In this document: one piece after another, positions 32,604 to 45,162 of the stretch
Numbering within the stretch: the first letter of the stretch is position 1
Layout: every line of letters begins with the position of its first letter
Assembly: GCA_964017065.1 (NCBI GenBank)
Contig: OZ024784.1
Span: 2,726,598-2,790,597 of the forward strand
From: Haliclona indistincta
Taxonomy: Eukaryota; Porifera; Demospongiae; Haplosclerida; Chalinidae
Direction: 5' to 3'
Length of the DNA stretch: 64,000 nt
The notes under the pieces: generated by a model
Told to the model about the DNA's origin: nothing
Seen by the model: the letters and a program-made list of their open reading frames with translations, nothing else
The model's database searches: none
Translations under genes and position numbers: made by a program

Positions 32604-35600
32604 CTAGTCATCAGCATCACTCCCTTCACTGTCACTATCACTGCTAGAGCTGGAATGCTGTAAGTCCTCTAATAGTGCACTATGTAGGTCCACCCCATCT
32701 TCCTCTTCCATCAGTTCCTCATCCAATCCCTCTACATCGACCTCTTCTCCAACCTCTCCACCAAACTCGCTCTCAACTGTGATGGCATCTCTACCACCTG
32801 ATAGAGAGAGACAGGTAGCTTGACTGCTGTCCAATGAACTTGAACCTCCTTCATTGAATGGTGATCTACTGATGCTTCTGTCTCTAGGAGGTAGTTGAGA
32901 CTCTAGTGCAGCTAGTATCTCTGCTTGCTGGAGTGAGAGTTGTGAGAATTAATATGAAATGTAAGAATAGATGACAGCAGACCTGCTCAAGGAATTCCAT
33001 AGCAGCAGTCTTCATCTTTTGCGCTGTGTTTGTGAACTGGCTGTTGGGGCCATTGTAAGTGATACTATTTTCCACTATCTGCTCCAGGTCAACCAGGAAC
33101 TCCTCTCTACTGAGATAATGGTGTCGCTCACAATGCTACGGAGATCACACAGCAGTTTGTTACTAATGCAAGAGATTTAGGGTTGGTACATGTATAGAAA
33201 AGTATGAGCAACAGCCTTGCGAGGGGTGGGCACACAGCACACCAAATCTTTACATTCTTTAATAAAAGACTAATTAGACTGTTCTCATGGGAATAATTTA
33301 TTTGCTATTAGTGCTTTCTATACCAACTGCATTGGTTATATTCAATGACTAATTAATAGCAGATGACCTTTCGCACTTACCCACCAGGTTATTAAATATT
33401 GAGAAAACAATGAAATAATTACGCGTTTAACTTGTTTCAGTCTAGTGTAGTGGCCATTAAACCTTAATATGGCACCACTACTACATACCATAATCAAGCA
33501 AGTTTGTGCCATTTCCATACCTTCTTCATAGTGTCTAGGTCCATGGGTCTAGTGATAATCATGTGATAGTCAGGTAGTTTCTTGGCTGATACAGGATAAT
33601 TAAATGGCCAGGACTGATAAATGAGAGCAACAATCACACTGCCATCAACCGTGGCACATTATGATTCAAATAGACTGACCTCAGGCACTTCCTTCATTCT
33701 TTCAACAGCTTTCTTGAGAAGGTAAGAGAGGGCAGGCTGCGGTTTGTCGCCCAGCAGTGGATTGATCTCTTTCTCAAGTTGCTCCAGTTCCTTAGTGTGC
33801 TGTCATGGAGTAACATGTTGCAATCATTGATTCACCATGATACTCACCTTGTTCATCTCTTCAGTGCACTTCTCCAACATCTTTTGGGCATTTCTGGTCA
33901 ATTCAGAGTTGAATCCTATAAGAACAAGAAGGAATATATATTGTTGGTACCATGCTTGTGCAAACAGTGCTAACAATCGACAATAGAATGACTTACCGTT
34001 ATAAGTGATACAGTTATTAGCAATAAGATTAACATGCTCCCAGAATTGATCTCTTGTTGAGTAGCGATGCTTGCGATTGTTCTGAAGAAGGTGTAAGAAG
34101 AAACTGACGATCTTTCAGCTAACCTCCTTCATTGTCTGTAAGTCCATAGGAAACTTGATCAGTCTGTGGTAGTCTGGAACAGTTTTGGCCAATACTGGCT
34201 TACAGAATGCATATGCCTGTTGTAGAGGGAGGCAGTAAAGAACACCATGTGTGCAGCTGTTCAGTGTACCTCAGGCATTGCTGCTAATATGTTGATAACT
34301 TTCTCCAATTTTAGCGTGAAAGGGACCTATGCAAAAATATGAGCTTGGTATAACAGCGAGATCAGTATCACCTGTGGGTTGGTCCGCCTTCTCTTTCCAG
34401 CTTTAGTTCTTTTCTATTGAAAATAGTCAGAGAAAGATTTAACATACAAAACCGAGGCAAGCCTTACCTCAAGATAGTCCAACTCCTCATCACCCTGTCT
34501 TCTCCGCTTGCGAACTGCAAATTCAAAATACAAGTAAATACAAGCACACACAGTTAATGACTCCACCTTTGTCTTTAGGGAATCTCAGCAGCAGTGATTT
34601 TCTTCTGACGTCATTAGCACTGAACACAAACAGACACACAGGTATACCCAGGGCACACTAGCATGAACTCACTGCTCCAATAATGCTTTATTGAGCAGCA
34701 CCTTGGTCCCCTCCACTTTCACCAAGTCATCCTGAGCAGACAGTGAGCTCTCTTGCTGAGCCAGCTCTTGGTCTGTAGGAGCAACTTGAACTGGTGTATA
34801 TTTATATTTTGGACAGTTTTTGTTAGTCTTCATGTGACCGCGCTGTCCACATGCACTGCAGGTCACCTGACAAGGTAGAGAGATCACAGTGGTGTAATGA
34901 AGACCTGGTCTCACATGCATGGCTGAAAATTTCTCCTTCTTTGTTTTGGGAACTTTCTGCTTAGCACGTTCCTCCATCTTATCCAGCTGCCTCAGCTGGT
35001 GCTGTATCCTCTTTACTTCCTTCCTCATGTCTTCTCTTGTCTGCTCATCTTTCTCCGCAAACTGTTTTCTAACAAAAGGACAGATGATGAATTTAATGCT
35101 GAGTCACTAACCTGATGTCCTTGTCTTTAGACCCTCCTACTATATGTACATAAGCATCAATAACAGCCTGGTTCTTCACCACTTCATGACGCACGTACTC
35201 CCTCCCTTCCTCATCCCTGAATGTCCTGGATATTACAAGATGGCGACCAGTGATAGAAGAGAAGCTGCGAACAGACGAATTATCATCACCATCGCCAGAA
35301 GGAGTGGCTGAAAGAAAGAGAGAGAGTAATCGAGTGAAAAAGTAAAATAGTACTGACCTCTATCACGCTCTGAAAGATCATCAGAGCTTTTACCAATCTG
35401 CAAAAATAATGACTTAACATAATATTGTCATAGCTTCAGACAAACCGGCTGATCCTCTAGTAACAGGCGTCTCAGTTCTTGTCTCTCTATCTCCTCCTGC
35501 TCGTGACTAAGCTCCATGGCTGTCTTCTTGCTAGAGAGTAATGACTCCAGGTTTCTGCCCAGCTCATCATCACTCTCCCCACCACTATCACTGCTTTCCT

Positions 35601-38600
35601 CATCAGTAGAAAGCACCTCAGTTGATGACAACACTCTTGAGAAAGGAACGTGAGGAGAGGTTGAGTGTATAATGAAATTATTTACTTGTTCTGTAGATCA
35701 AAAACTCGCTGGCAGTCCTCACGATAACGTTCCTGTACTTCAATATGAGAGGATCGTGCTCCTCTGGCAAACATGAGACTGCTAACATCTACAATAGTGT
35801 GAGGAGGATATAGCTATAGACCACAGCATGACACACCTCCTCCTGACTTAGCCGCTTCAGTTGATATTGTTCTGACCATGTCAATGACCTGCCAGCGAGA
35901 CAGCTTACCAATCTGAGGGAAGACAGCATGGACGAGTGACTTAAAACCACACACAAAAATACCTCTTCCTCAGGCACTCCAAAGTTCCTGAGTACACTGC
36001 GAGCTTTGTTTAACTTCAGCTTTCTGAGATCAGCATCTGTTCCCATGACCGACTTGGGCTTCTTACCAGGAGAGCCTCCTAAGTGACTGGACGCTTCCTG
36101 GAATTAAAACATGACATTCATAACAGACAACATACAGAATCATATACCTTAGGGTTGACTCTAGTATATGAGAATCCTTCACTGCAGCCAGTAGGATCAG
36201 CTGGTCCCCTCACTGACAACTGGTACTTGTCCTTCATTGCATTGATGAAATGATGAGTTGTGTTCCACGGAGCTGCTCTAATCTGTAACCAGGTGTGGTC
36301 AAGAACCGGATGACTAGGCAAGCAGATCATCTGACCTCATCATCAATCTTCTGAGTGGAATCTTCCTCCTCCTCATCATCAACTGAGAACAGAGACTTGC
36401 CGCCATAACCAGCATCCTAATAGACAAACAAACAAGTTTGAAAACTAGTCGAGCTTTTTGCATCGGTTCTACCTTCAGTCTCTGCTCAGCAGCAGACATG
36501 CTGTAATATGCACATGCTTGCTCAGGAGTGACCAGTGCTCTCAGCTCCTCATCTGTTGGAAGACGGCAATCAGGTTTGAGCACCCATGATCCTGAGTCAT
36601 AGCCTAGGAGAGAAATCAGAATAGAACTCAGATCGTTCATAAGGTATTTCTCACCTTCTCTCCTGAAGTCAGCATAAAGCTTCAGCACCTTTCTGACAAC
36701 ACTCTCGGACATCACAGAGGGAGGGAAGGCTCGACGAACAAGCTCCATTTTTAGCTTCTTTGGGTTGTCATCAGATTCTTGAAACAATCGATAGAGGAAC
36801 ACCTGAAAGGGGGATAAGCAGGACTCTGAGAATACAGTTATAAATGTCACCTGAAGAAGCTCTTTCTGGAATTGGTTAGCGATTTTGGAATTAGGTGCAG
36901 GGACTTCCACCTTGGGACACTCCTGACCAATCACAAACACATCCGATATCTCACGCACATGATACCTGCAGAGTTCAAACTATACTCCCATTGCTAGGAT
37001 ACAGTCTTACTTGTTGTCTGATCTAATGAGCAGAAAGTCAGTAGGTGAGATGGAGTGAGGGTATATGGGAGCTCTGAATAGGTTGTTCTCAAGACTCTGT
37101 GAGTGTTTATGTAATAATAACAGCAATTGTTGACAGCGGTTGCAGCTACCTGGAGAGATTGACCTGGTTGTAGTGAGCCCAGGAAATATGGAGTGTTCTG
37201 TATGTATGTTGTCTCCCCATAACTGAAATTTGGCGCACCTCCTTTCACTTGTCGCTGGTGAAAAAATGAGAGTGAAAGAGAGTCGTTCTGTACTCATTGT
37301 ACCTCTGGTCTGCGATAGTAGTTCTTTATCTTGGAGCTCATGCCAGTAGCCATTACTAGTGGAGGGTGCTCCTCGCAGTACTCCAGCAAGACAATATGGC
37401 TGTCTGTAGCACTGAGGTCCTCTGGCGACCGCATGAAGAACACTTCACCTCCACCAGACAGTACTCTCTCTTTCTCCCTTTCCTAAGATTGAAAGGAGCT
37501 CAAACAGGTCCCTTTGCATTTTAACACACCTTCTTTTTCTTATTGATTTGTTTCCCTAGACTAGACACGGTCATCCAGCCTGTCGTATCATTTCCATTAG
37601 TCTTGATCTTCAGCACTGGGCGGTGAAAGTGACGTAAAGCAAATGTTGAGAGGTGAGTTGGAAACCATGGCATGTGAAGGTCAAGAGCAGGTGTGGAGTG
37701 TTGCACTATGTTGCTCTGATCAAAGCCAGGCAGACCCTGAGTGCTGGAGGTGTGGTTAGGATTATAATACTCGTCATTCGAGAGATTGAATGGATCCTTC
37801 TTTGTGAAACTAAGCAGTGGTGCGTTACCATCCTTCTTGCCTAGTTTGTTCATCCATAGCTTATTGGTAGGCTTCTTGCCGTCCTGAGGTCAAGTGTCTC
37901 ATCATCTACCATCACGATGCACTCCCTACTTACCTTTTTACCTTCTTTACTAACTTCAGCAGTTACCACTGGTTCATCAGGAATACCAACCACTATGTTA
38001 GGGTCATTGGGATCCAGTCTCACCACCAATGGTTTAGGAATGTGACTGACCCTCTGGTGACACAAAGAATCAAACTTCTTCTGTGATGGTATAAATTACC
38101 TCAGAGTCCCAAATGATATCATCTTCCCATCGTTCATACACTAGGTCATGATTGTCTACAGCAATGTTCAGTACTGCTCCTCCTCCTCCACTACCTGTCC
38201 CTGGTGTTCCTCCATGGCGTACTGTAGCAGACCCATCTACTGTAGTCCACACACCTCCTGAAGTAACACAGCACATACTGCACCTGTTCATGCACTCTCA
38301 TCCTACCATGAGCAGTTACTGGAGGTCCGGTAGAGTGGGGCACATCCCACAGTATATCGTTCTCCCAATCTCTCTGAGTCACCATTAAGAATGCATCATC
38401 GGGAATAATGACCGGGGATTCTAGTGGTGATGGTGGCTTACCCTCATCCTCACTGAGTGATGAGTGTGGCTTGAAAGGACAGCAAACAATCTGTACCATC
38501 ATAATATAGCCTCAAGTTACGTACCTTCATCTTGAACCCATAGTCAAAACCTCTTCCATTCTCAGGCACATTGATCATATCATACCACACTTTGGCTGCT

Positions 38601-39793
38601 CCATTTCTCCACTCACTCACACTCTTATCAATCTCCCTTCTGGCATCTTTTCTCTCTCCTCGTACGCCTAGTCCATCAACAGGAGTCAAAAAATTGTCTT
38701 CATCATCACTTGCACACATATCTGGAGTTGGATCTGGACCGAAATCAAAAGTTAACTCGCCCTTTCTTTTCTTGTTTGAGCCATCAGTGGATAACTTTCT
38801 CCTTTTACGAGCTCCTTGCCAAACTTTTGGATAAGAAGACTTTCTGCCAGGTCCAAGCATGCTCAGAAACCGAAGGTTGCCATCAGGTTTGAAATCGGGA
38901 AACAAAGCCTTTACTTTCTCTTGAAGTTCAGCAAAACTAGTGATACCTTCAGGCAAGAATGCTGTTGGCTCCTCCATTCCTTCATCTACTGGGAGTGGTT
39001 CAGGAGGAAGCGTATGTACATGTACTCGTGGGGGCGGTGGAGGCATGAAAGGTTGTGCAGTAAGCTGCACTGGCTGCTCAGTAGTAGCAGTAGATAAAGA
39101 GCTGGCAGCAGATTGAGCCTCAAATATGTTCATAGGTTTATTTACAGGAGATGATGATGAAGATGGAGCAGCAGCAGAAGTACTGGTTGAAGGTACATAG
39201 AGAGGTTGGGATGATTCAGAGGTCGATCCTAGGCTGGATCCTGTTCCAGTGTGCTGAGACTGAGTGTCATAGCCTTCATCGTAGTCGTCATCATAGTCAT
39301 CATCAGCTGCTGCTGCTGCTGAGGTTGAGAATGCAGAGTGTATATTTGCATCATACTTTGACTCTAACCTGTTTGTGATTGTACATACATCATCCCCTTT
39401 TGGTACAACCTCTCTTTCTCTTCTTTTCCCTCATCGGCTAACTCAGTGATGTCAGCAAAATCTTGAGCAGTAGCAAGCTTGTCTGACATTGCAACTACAT
39501 ATGATCAAGATAAATCATGGTACTAACAGAAGGCAATGTTATTACCACTTTCTTCAGTATCTTTTTCTTCTGAATCTTCTCCCACAACTTCTCCCAGACC
39601 TTGGACGACACCCAAACGAGATAACTGGACCAGTTCTTCCTGCAAGAACCAAGAGAGATGACACTCACTCAAGTGAAACTGGCATAACATTTACCTTGTT
39701 TAATACACTGTCTCCCTCCAGATTGCCTTTTTCATCAACATTTCCAAAAATAAAACCAGTAAAGTCCATTGTGTCTCGTAGATTTTCTTCCAT
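32604..39793 (-). CDS. TAF1: TFIID subunit TAF1
   Basis: The largest TFIID subunit, scaffold and chromatin reader at RNA polymerase II promoters. The start at 39793 gives [20 protein letters not shown] with an N-terminal TBP-binding-like segment ([10 protein letters not shown]). Then come [29 protein letters not shown] and [11 protein letters not shown] near 37780. [21 protein letters not shown] near 37210 belongs to the conserved DUF3591 core with a winged helix. Further on are [26 protein letters not shown] and [11 protein letters not shown] zinc knuckle [16 protein letters not shown] lies near 34850. Two bromodomains follow: the first at about 34330-33930 ([18 protein letters not shown]), the second at about 33770-33000 ([29 protein letters not shown]). 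The tail is acidic ([15 protein letters not shown]). Dozens of short introns. It appears complete and collinear with human TAF1. Confidence 0.95.
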
Positions 39794-39836
39794 TGTAGGT
39801 GCGCTTTAATTAAAATTTAGTACATCTATCTATAAG

Positions 39837-39893
39837 CCCCGCCCAAAGTTTGACGTCACGTGCACACGAGAATCATATCATTATGGGCGGGGC
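39837..39893. promoter_or_regulatory. GC boxes, CRE and E-box in the TAF1/CFAP119 divergent promoter
   Basis: In the 136 bp between the two start codons there is CCCCGCCC (39837-39844), a perfect CRE palindrome TGACGTCA (39851-39858) overlapping an E-box CACGTG (39857-39862), and GGGCGGGGC (39885-39893). These are typical housekeeping elements; function is inferred from motif identity only. Confidence 0.6.
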
Positions 39894-39902
39894 AGATGAA
39901 TT

Positions 39903-39916
39903 GTTACCATAGTAAC
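39903..39916. promoter_or_regulatory. Palindromic RFX X-box upstream of CFAP119
   Basis: GTTACCATAGTAAC is a perfect palindromic X-box (two GTTACC half sites around AT), 13 bp before the CFAP119 ATG. It fits RYYNYYATRRNRAC fully. Its placement before a ciliary gene supports regulation by RFX. Confidence 0.8.
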
Positions 39917-39929
39917 AAAACGACCCAGC

Positions 39930-40880
39930 ATGGCGGCTCCCAAACCCTGCATTTGTACTTGGCAGGATCTCAGCTACACAGATGCAGTATATCTACTCGA
40001 TGAAAGCGTGCAAAAAGTTGACATTCAAAGAAAGTTATCGGGTGTGCTGGCTCAACTAGAAAGAAGCGAGACGGACAGTCAAGATGCTAACAGCTTACAG
40101 AACAAGCGGTCTCTGATTGTGCTCGATCTCTTCTATAACCTTACCATGTTTGCTCGACAGCACTGTCTTAGAACAGATCAACTATCAGGACTCTTTTCCA
40201 TAGTGTGGCATCTCCACAAGTATTGCATATCATCTCCTTATGATAATGCAAAAGAGAGTTTTTCTTACTTCACCTCGCTAATGGTGTGCCACAGTGTAGA
40301 CAGACCTCCTTATAGCACAGCTCTTTTCACTATGGAGCAGGTCAAGAATACCACAGACTATGTGCTACAGACATACTTCAAACATTTTAAGTTATATAAG
40401 TATGCTTTTACCAAGCGTGTTACACTTAGTATGAAGTTCACTTATAACGGCCAAGAGGAAGAGGAGGAGGAAGAAGAGCAAAAGGAAGAGGAGACATCAA
40501 GTAAGGAAGAAGTTGCAAAGGAGGAGGAGAATGATGAAGAAGCAAAAACAGAAGGTACAAGTTGGTACTGACTGTGCAAAATGTACTGTACTGATTTGCA
40601 GTTGATGAAGAACCAGATGAACAAGAAAAGGAAAAGCTAACTCCAGAGCAGCAAAAACTGCAAGACATTATTTCAGCTTCACTAGCTGATCACATCAAGC
40701 AGCTACAGGTACGCAATAATAATCATAATTGATTGCAGCATCATTATTGTTTTTTTTTCTGCCTGCTAGATTAATGTTGAGAAAGAGTTAAGTTCAAGTG
40801 ATAAAAGGATCATGGAAAAGCTATCTGCTCTTGAGAAAGAAAGCAGAGTTGACAGTCGAATGAAAAGGGCGAAAAATTAA
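39930..40880 (+). CDS. CFAP119: CFAP119 / CCDC189 cilia- and flagella-associated protein
   Basis: An axonemal protein family (C16orf93/CCDC189). It starts MAAPKPCICTWQDLSYTDAV. Conserved blocks are LIVLDLFYNLTMFARQH, IVWHLHKYCISSPYDNAKES, YFTSLMVCHSVDRPPYSTAL and YVLQTYFKHFKLYKYAFTK. A Glu-rich linker (EEEEEEEQKEEE) follows, then a C-terminal coiled coil (KLTPEQQKLQDIISASLADH) ending KRAKN. The same blocks occur in human CCDC189 (LLDLF, YFTS, RRPPFS, NTYFRHFKLYKYVFT). Two short introns interrupt the 3' part. It is divergent from TAF1. Confidence 0.92.
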
Positions 40881-40972
40881 CAATACTTAGTATAAGTAGA
40901 TTCATGATGCTAATACCGTTATAATTTAAATTATACGTAAAATTGAAAATTGAAATAGTCGAATCATACAAA

Positions 40973-41614
<642 letters not shown>

Positions 41615-41789
41615 TGCAGTACTTGGCTGTCTCTCCTTCTTTAGTTTAGTTTATAGTCACGTCCTGATTATGTAGCACTCAATCATAAAACATGTCTGTA
41701 TACATTTGGCAGTACACTTGTAAACATAAATTATAAATTCTTGAAGTTGTGATAAATAAATATATTATATGAATTTTCACCCAAAACGG

Positions 41790-44634
41790 CTAGCTAAGTT
41801 TTGGTTTGGGTGGCGGTAGAGGAGGTCTCTTATGTGTAGATCTGCTGTGAGGCGCATCTCCGTTTGTAAGTTTAATGCTTGGGGGAGGGAGAGCCATTGG
41901 AGGTCTGCTGGCTATGTCTGAAGTAGGTAGTGATCGACTCATTGCAGACTCTCCAGAAATGATGTGTGAAAATGGTTTTGCAGCCGGCAATGGCTTGGGT
42001 TTAACTCTAGGAACAACGGCAGGTGGTCGCTTGCTTGGAGAGTGAAGCGAAGAGCTGGATTGAGACGAAACAGGAATAGAAACACCACTGCTGTTGGTAT
42101 GTGTTTCCTTCATTGATGAGCTTTGTTGTGGACTTAGCCTACTTAACTGTCTTGTGTTATGGGACATGTCCGAAACTGCAGGTTTCATCGGTTTCTTTTT
42201 GGTAGGAGGTGGTGGCTTGCCTGCTGCTGAAGGAGGAGGAATGGGAGGTCTAGGATATGAAGGTTTACTACCAGGTGGTGGAAGTGCTACTGGTTGTCTA
42301 TCAGTATTGTCTTCTGGAGAGGCAGCAGCAGTGGAATTTGATGGTGTGTCATTCAGATCAACAGTCTGATAAGGTAGTATCCTCTTACGAGGCTTATCAA
42401 CTCTAGGTGAACTTTGCACTTGTTTTTGACTTGATTGTCTTCTTGGTACCTGGGGTGGAGGCGGTGATAATTCATGAGTATCAAGGATGGGGGAAGATTC
42501 CATGCGATGAGGAGGAAGTGGAGGAGGTGAAATAGATCTCTGAGATTCATGCATGCGTGAAGGAGGAAGAAGAGGAGTTGGGGAGCATTCTCTGCTGCGG
42601 GGAAGTCTCTTAGTTGATTCATGTTCTGATAGAGGTGCTTCTCGTCGTTTCATCATAGGAGAGACACGAGAGGGAGGAAGAGGAGGTGGAGACTGATCCT
42701 TTTCTCTTGGAGGAAGAGGCGGAGGAGGAGGATAGAAGTTGTCAAAAGTGCGAGGCGATGATGGAGTTATGCGACCATTATGTGGCTATAGAAAGACAAA
42801 CGAAACATCACTAAGTACATAACAATTACATAAACAGGAAAATATTGTGTCAATAGAAACAATATAAAATAGTATGTCTATATCATGGGCTGTACATGTA
42901 TGTTGTGTATGTGAATCTTACATCAACAGGTAAATAAGCTTCACCATCAGAATCCTGTGTTAAAAGTTAAGACAAAATAAACGTTATGTATTTCGTTTAA
43001 GAGTGCATGTTTTGTAGTACAGCAAATACGTTATCTGACAGCATTAGTGCACATCCATAAAAGGGGCATTTATATCAACACAGTAGTACACTTAGATGAA
43101 AGAGCTTATACCAGCTGGCTACTACACCACAACAAACAAGAGTAGTATACATCAGAACTGAAACATGTCCTTCTAGCTCAAGGGACACCAACTATGAACC
43201 TCATTACTACACCACAAAAGTCAATCTTTCACTAAAGTTTGCAAAACTTACAGGTTTTTCAACATCCACATATCCTTCTTGATTTTCAATCCAGTCGTCT
43301 TTGTGTGCAATATTCTAAAGTGAGGAGCATGTTTATATAAACTTTATGTTGTTAACAATAATGGTTTATTTTTATGATCACTTGCGAAATGAAAGCTACT
43401 TTATTTGCAAGATAACAACAATACTATGTGTAGTTGTTCATGTCTTTCAAATGCACTAAAATACCTTAGAAAATGAAACCTAGCTACAAACAAGAAATAA
43501 CAACAACTTTAAATGCCGCCATAGTTTATTCTGAAACAATGCAAACCTTTGTAGGTTCTGTCGTAAACTGCACTTCCTCATAACCTTCCTGTGGACCACC
43601 ATCATTTGTGTCCTGCACAGTATCTACTTGTCCATACATTTCTTGTCGACGTTGCTGCACTCTCTTTTGGAGCTCAGGATTACCTGGTAGTCCAAATGGA
43701 TTAGGCTGAGACTTTGGAGGTGGCTTTGGCTTGGCAGAAAGAGGAGGAGGACCTGGTTTGACTGATGATGACGAATGAGGAGGGTGAACAGATGGTTGAG
43801 AATTTGGAGATGAACTAAGATGACTCGGAATGGCACCACGCTTTAGTAGGTTTTGGTTGCTGATGTTGGCTGCAGAGTCTGTCTGCCGCTTTAGACTTTT
43901 TGACCGTGAATACCTCCTTGGTTGAATGGGTGGCAGGTCTTCTTCTTCCTCATCATTCTCTTGACAAGTAGGTGACTTAGTCTGGATTTCTTCATAGTTA
44001 GAGCCAACACTAAGTGGTCTTCCATCACCAGTAAAATGAGACTGTGGAATCTCGTATTCAAATCTTGGCTGAGCTGGTGGTTGAGGTAAGGGACGTCTGT
44101 TGATTGGTAAGGAGGCTTGAGGCTCAGTGTATGAAAGACTGCGCTGTTTCATAGTCTCACCTGGCGAATCTGTTAGAAAAGCAAGTTAGCATGGAATAGC
44201 TGTGTGCATTAGATTGACTTACCATTGTCTGATACTAGACCAGAAGCTTCAGCCAGAGACGATACCCACTCGTTTAGTAATTGTGGGTAGTCACAGTCAA
44301 GGCAGAAATCTTTTACTTTGCCATCCTTTAATCTGACTGTGAGTCGAATGATGTTGTGTCGTTTACCAATGGATGTTGGGGCGACCATGTCTTCGCATTT
44401 TTCCAAATTTATTGTACCACAGTACTCATCAGCTCGCTTGTTATAGCCAGAGTAATACTCCATTGTACCAGTGGGCCAGAGCACAAAGTATCGTTTCTGC
44501 CATATCTTATGAAGGAGAGGAGATAAATAGTGAACAAGTGGACAGAAAATGCAACTTACTGTCACTGAAAATAGGCCTTCTTTTGGATGTGATTTTTGGA
44601 GGAAACCTTCCTTTAGCGGCTTTGATTGGTCCAT
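41790..44634 (-). CDS. PH-domain proline-rich docking adaptor
   Basis: The start is the ATG at 44634 (MDQSKPLKEGFLQKSHPKEG); an upstream in-frame TTG is not used as start here. A PH domain follows, split by an intron after FSVT: IWQKRYFVLWPTGTMEYYSG, NIIRLTVRLKDGKVKDFCLD and LNEWVSSLAEASGL. The rest is disordered and full of SH3-type proline motifs (PPPPLPPREK, RPPLPPPKPK). It has tyrosines followed by hydrophobic residues at +3: YEIP, YEEI, YGQV, YEEV, YVDV, YLPV and YQTV. There is no PTB, SH2 or kinase domain. This is the plan of GAB/DOS, DOK-tail or SH3BP2-like adaptors, but I cannot assign an orthologue. It is divergent from the GAB gene across a 528-bp gap, with which it may share ancestry. 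Confidence 0.82.
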
Positions 44635-45162
44635 CTTGCATCCAGCCAATAGATTGAGCTTGACTTGTTGTTACAAGCCGTGACGCTTGTAAGTAGCCGA
44701 CTTGCAGAAAGCCAACTGCACGCTCTAGCTAACCTCTATGCTAACCTGAAACGGAACCCCTGGCAAATACTTTCTATTAATTTTTAGAACCAGGATCCGT
44801 GAAAAAATAAGTTCGGGCCATGGGCGCGGCGTGCATTCAGGATCGATGACGTCACATCAGCTTTGTGATCGACTTTGTTTGTGCTTTTGTCACACGCGCG
44901 TACTCGTATGCAAGGACTTTATTTCCAGACTCTCCAACACAGTGACGTGTTAAAGAGTCTCAACTGGCAGTGCAATACTGTTACCTGTTTGGGCAAGAAT
45001 ATTGAGCTGCCCTCGGAGCTACTCGATTTCTGTAATCTGTCTTGTCTATCAACACGACTACTATCGCTAAAGTGGCACGACTTTTACACGGCTTCCTGGC
45101 TATCCTGCCTGCAAAAGCTACTACTGTGATCTGCCATACCAGCTGACCTAATCTAGGCTGTG
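44635..45162. other. Divergent intergenic region between two PH adaptor genes
   Basis: 528 bp with both 5' ends. There is a CRE-like TGACGTCA at about 44848 and several CpG-rich stretches near 44825 and 44893. An ATG-initiated 73-codon frame (44908-45129, cysteine- and leucine-rich) ends 33 bp before the GAB start. It could be an upstream ORF but has no recognisable similarity. Confidence 0.45.

Noticed and set aside
44875..45129. 84-codon ORF upstream of GAB
   Set aside because: It begins at a TTG; the ATG-initiated part has no similarity and ends just before the GAB start, so at most it is an upstream ORF.
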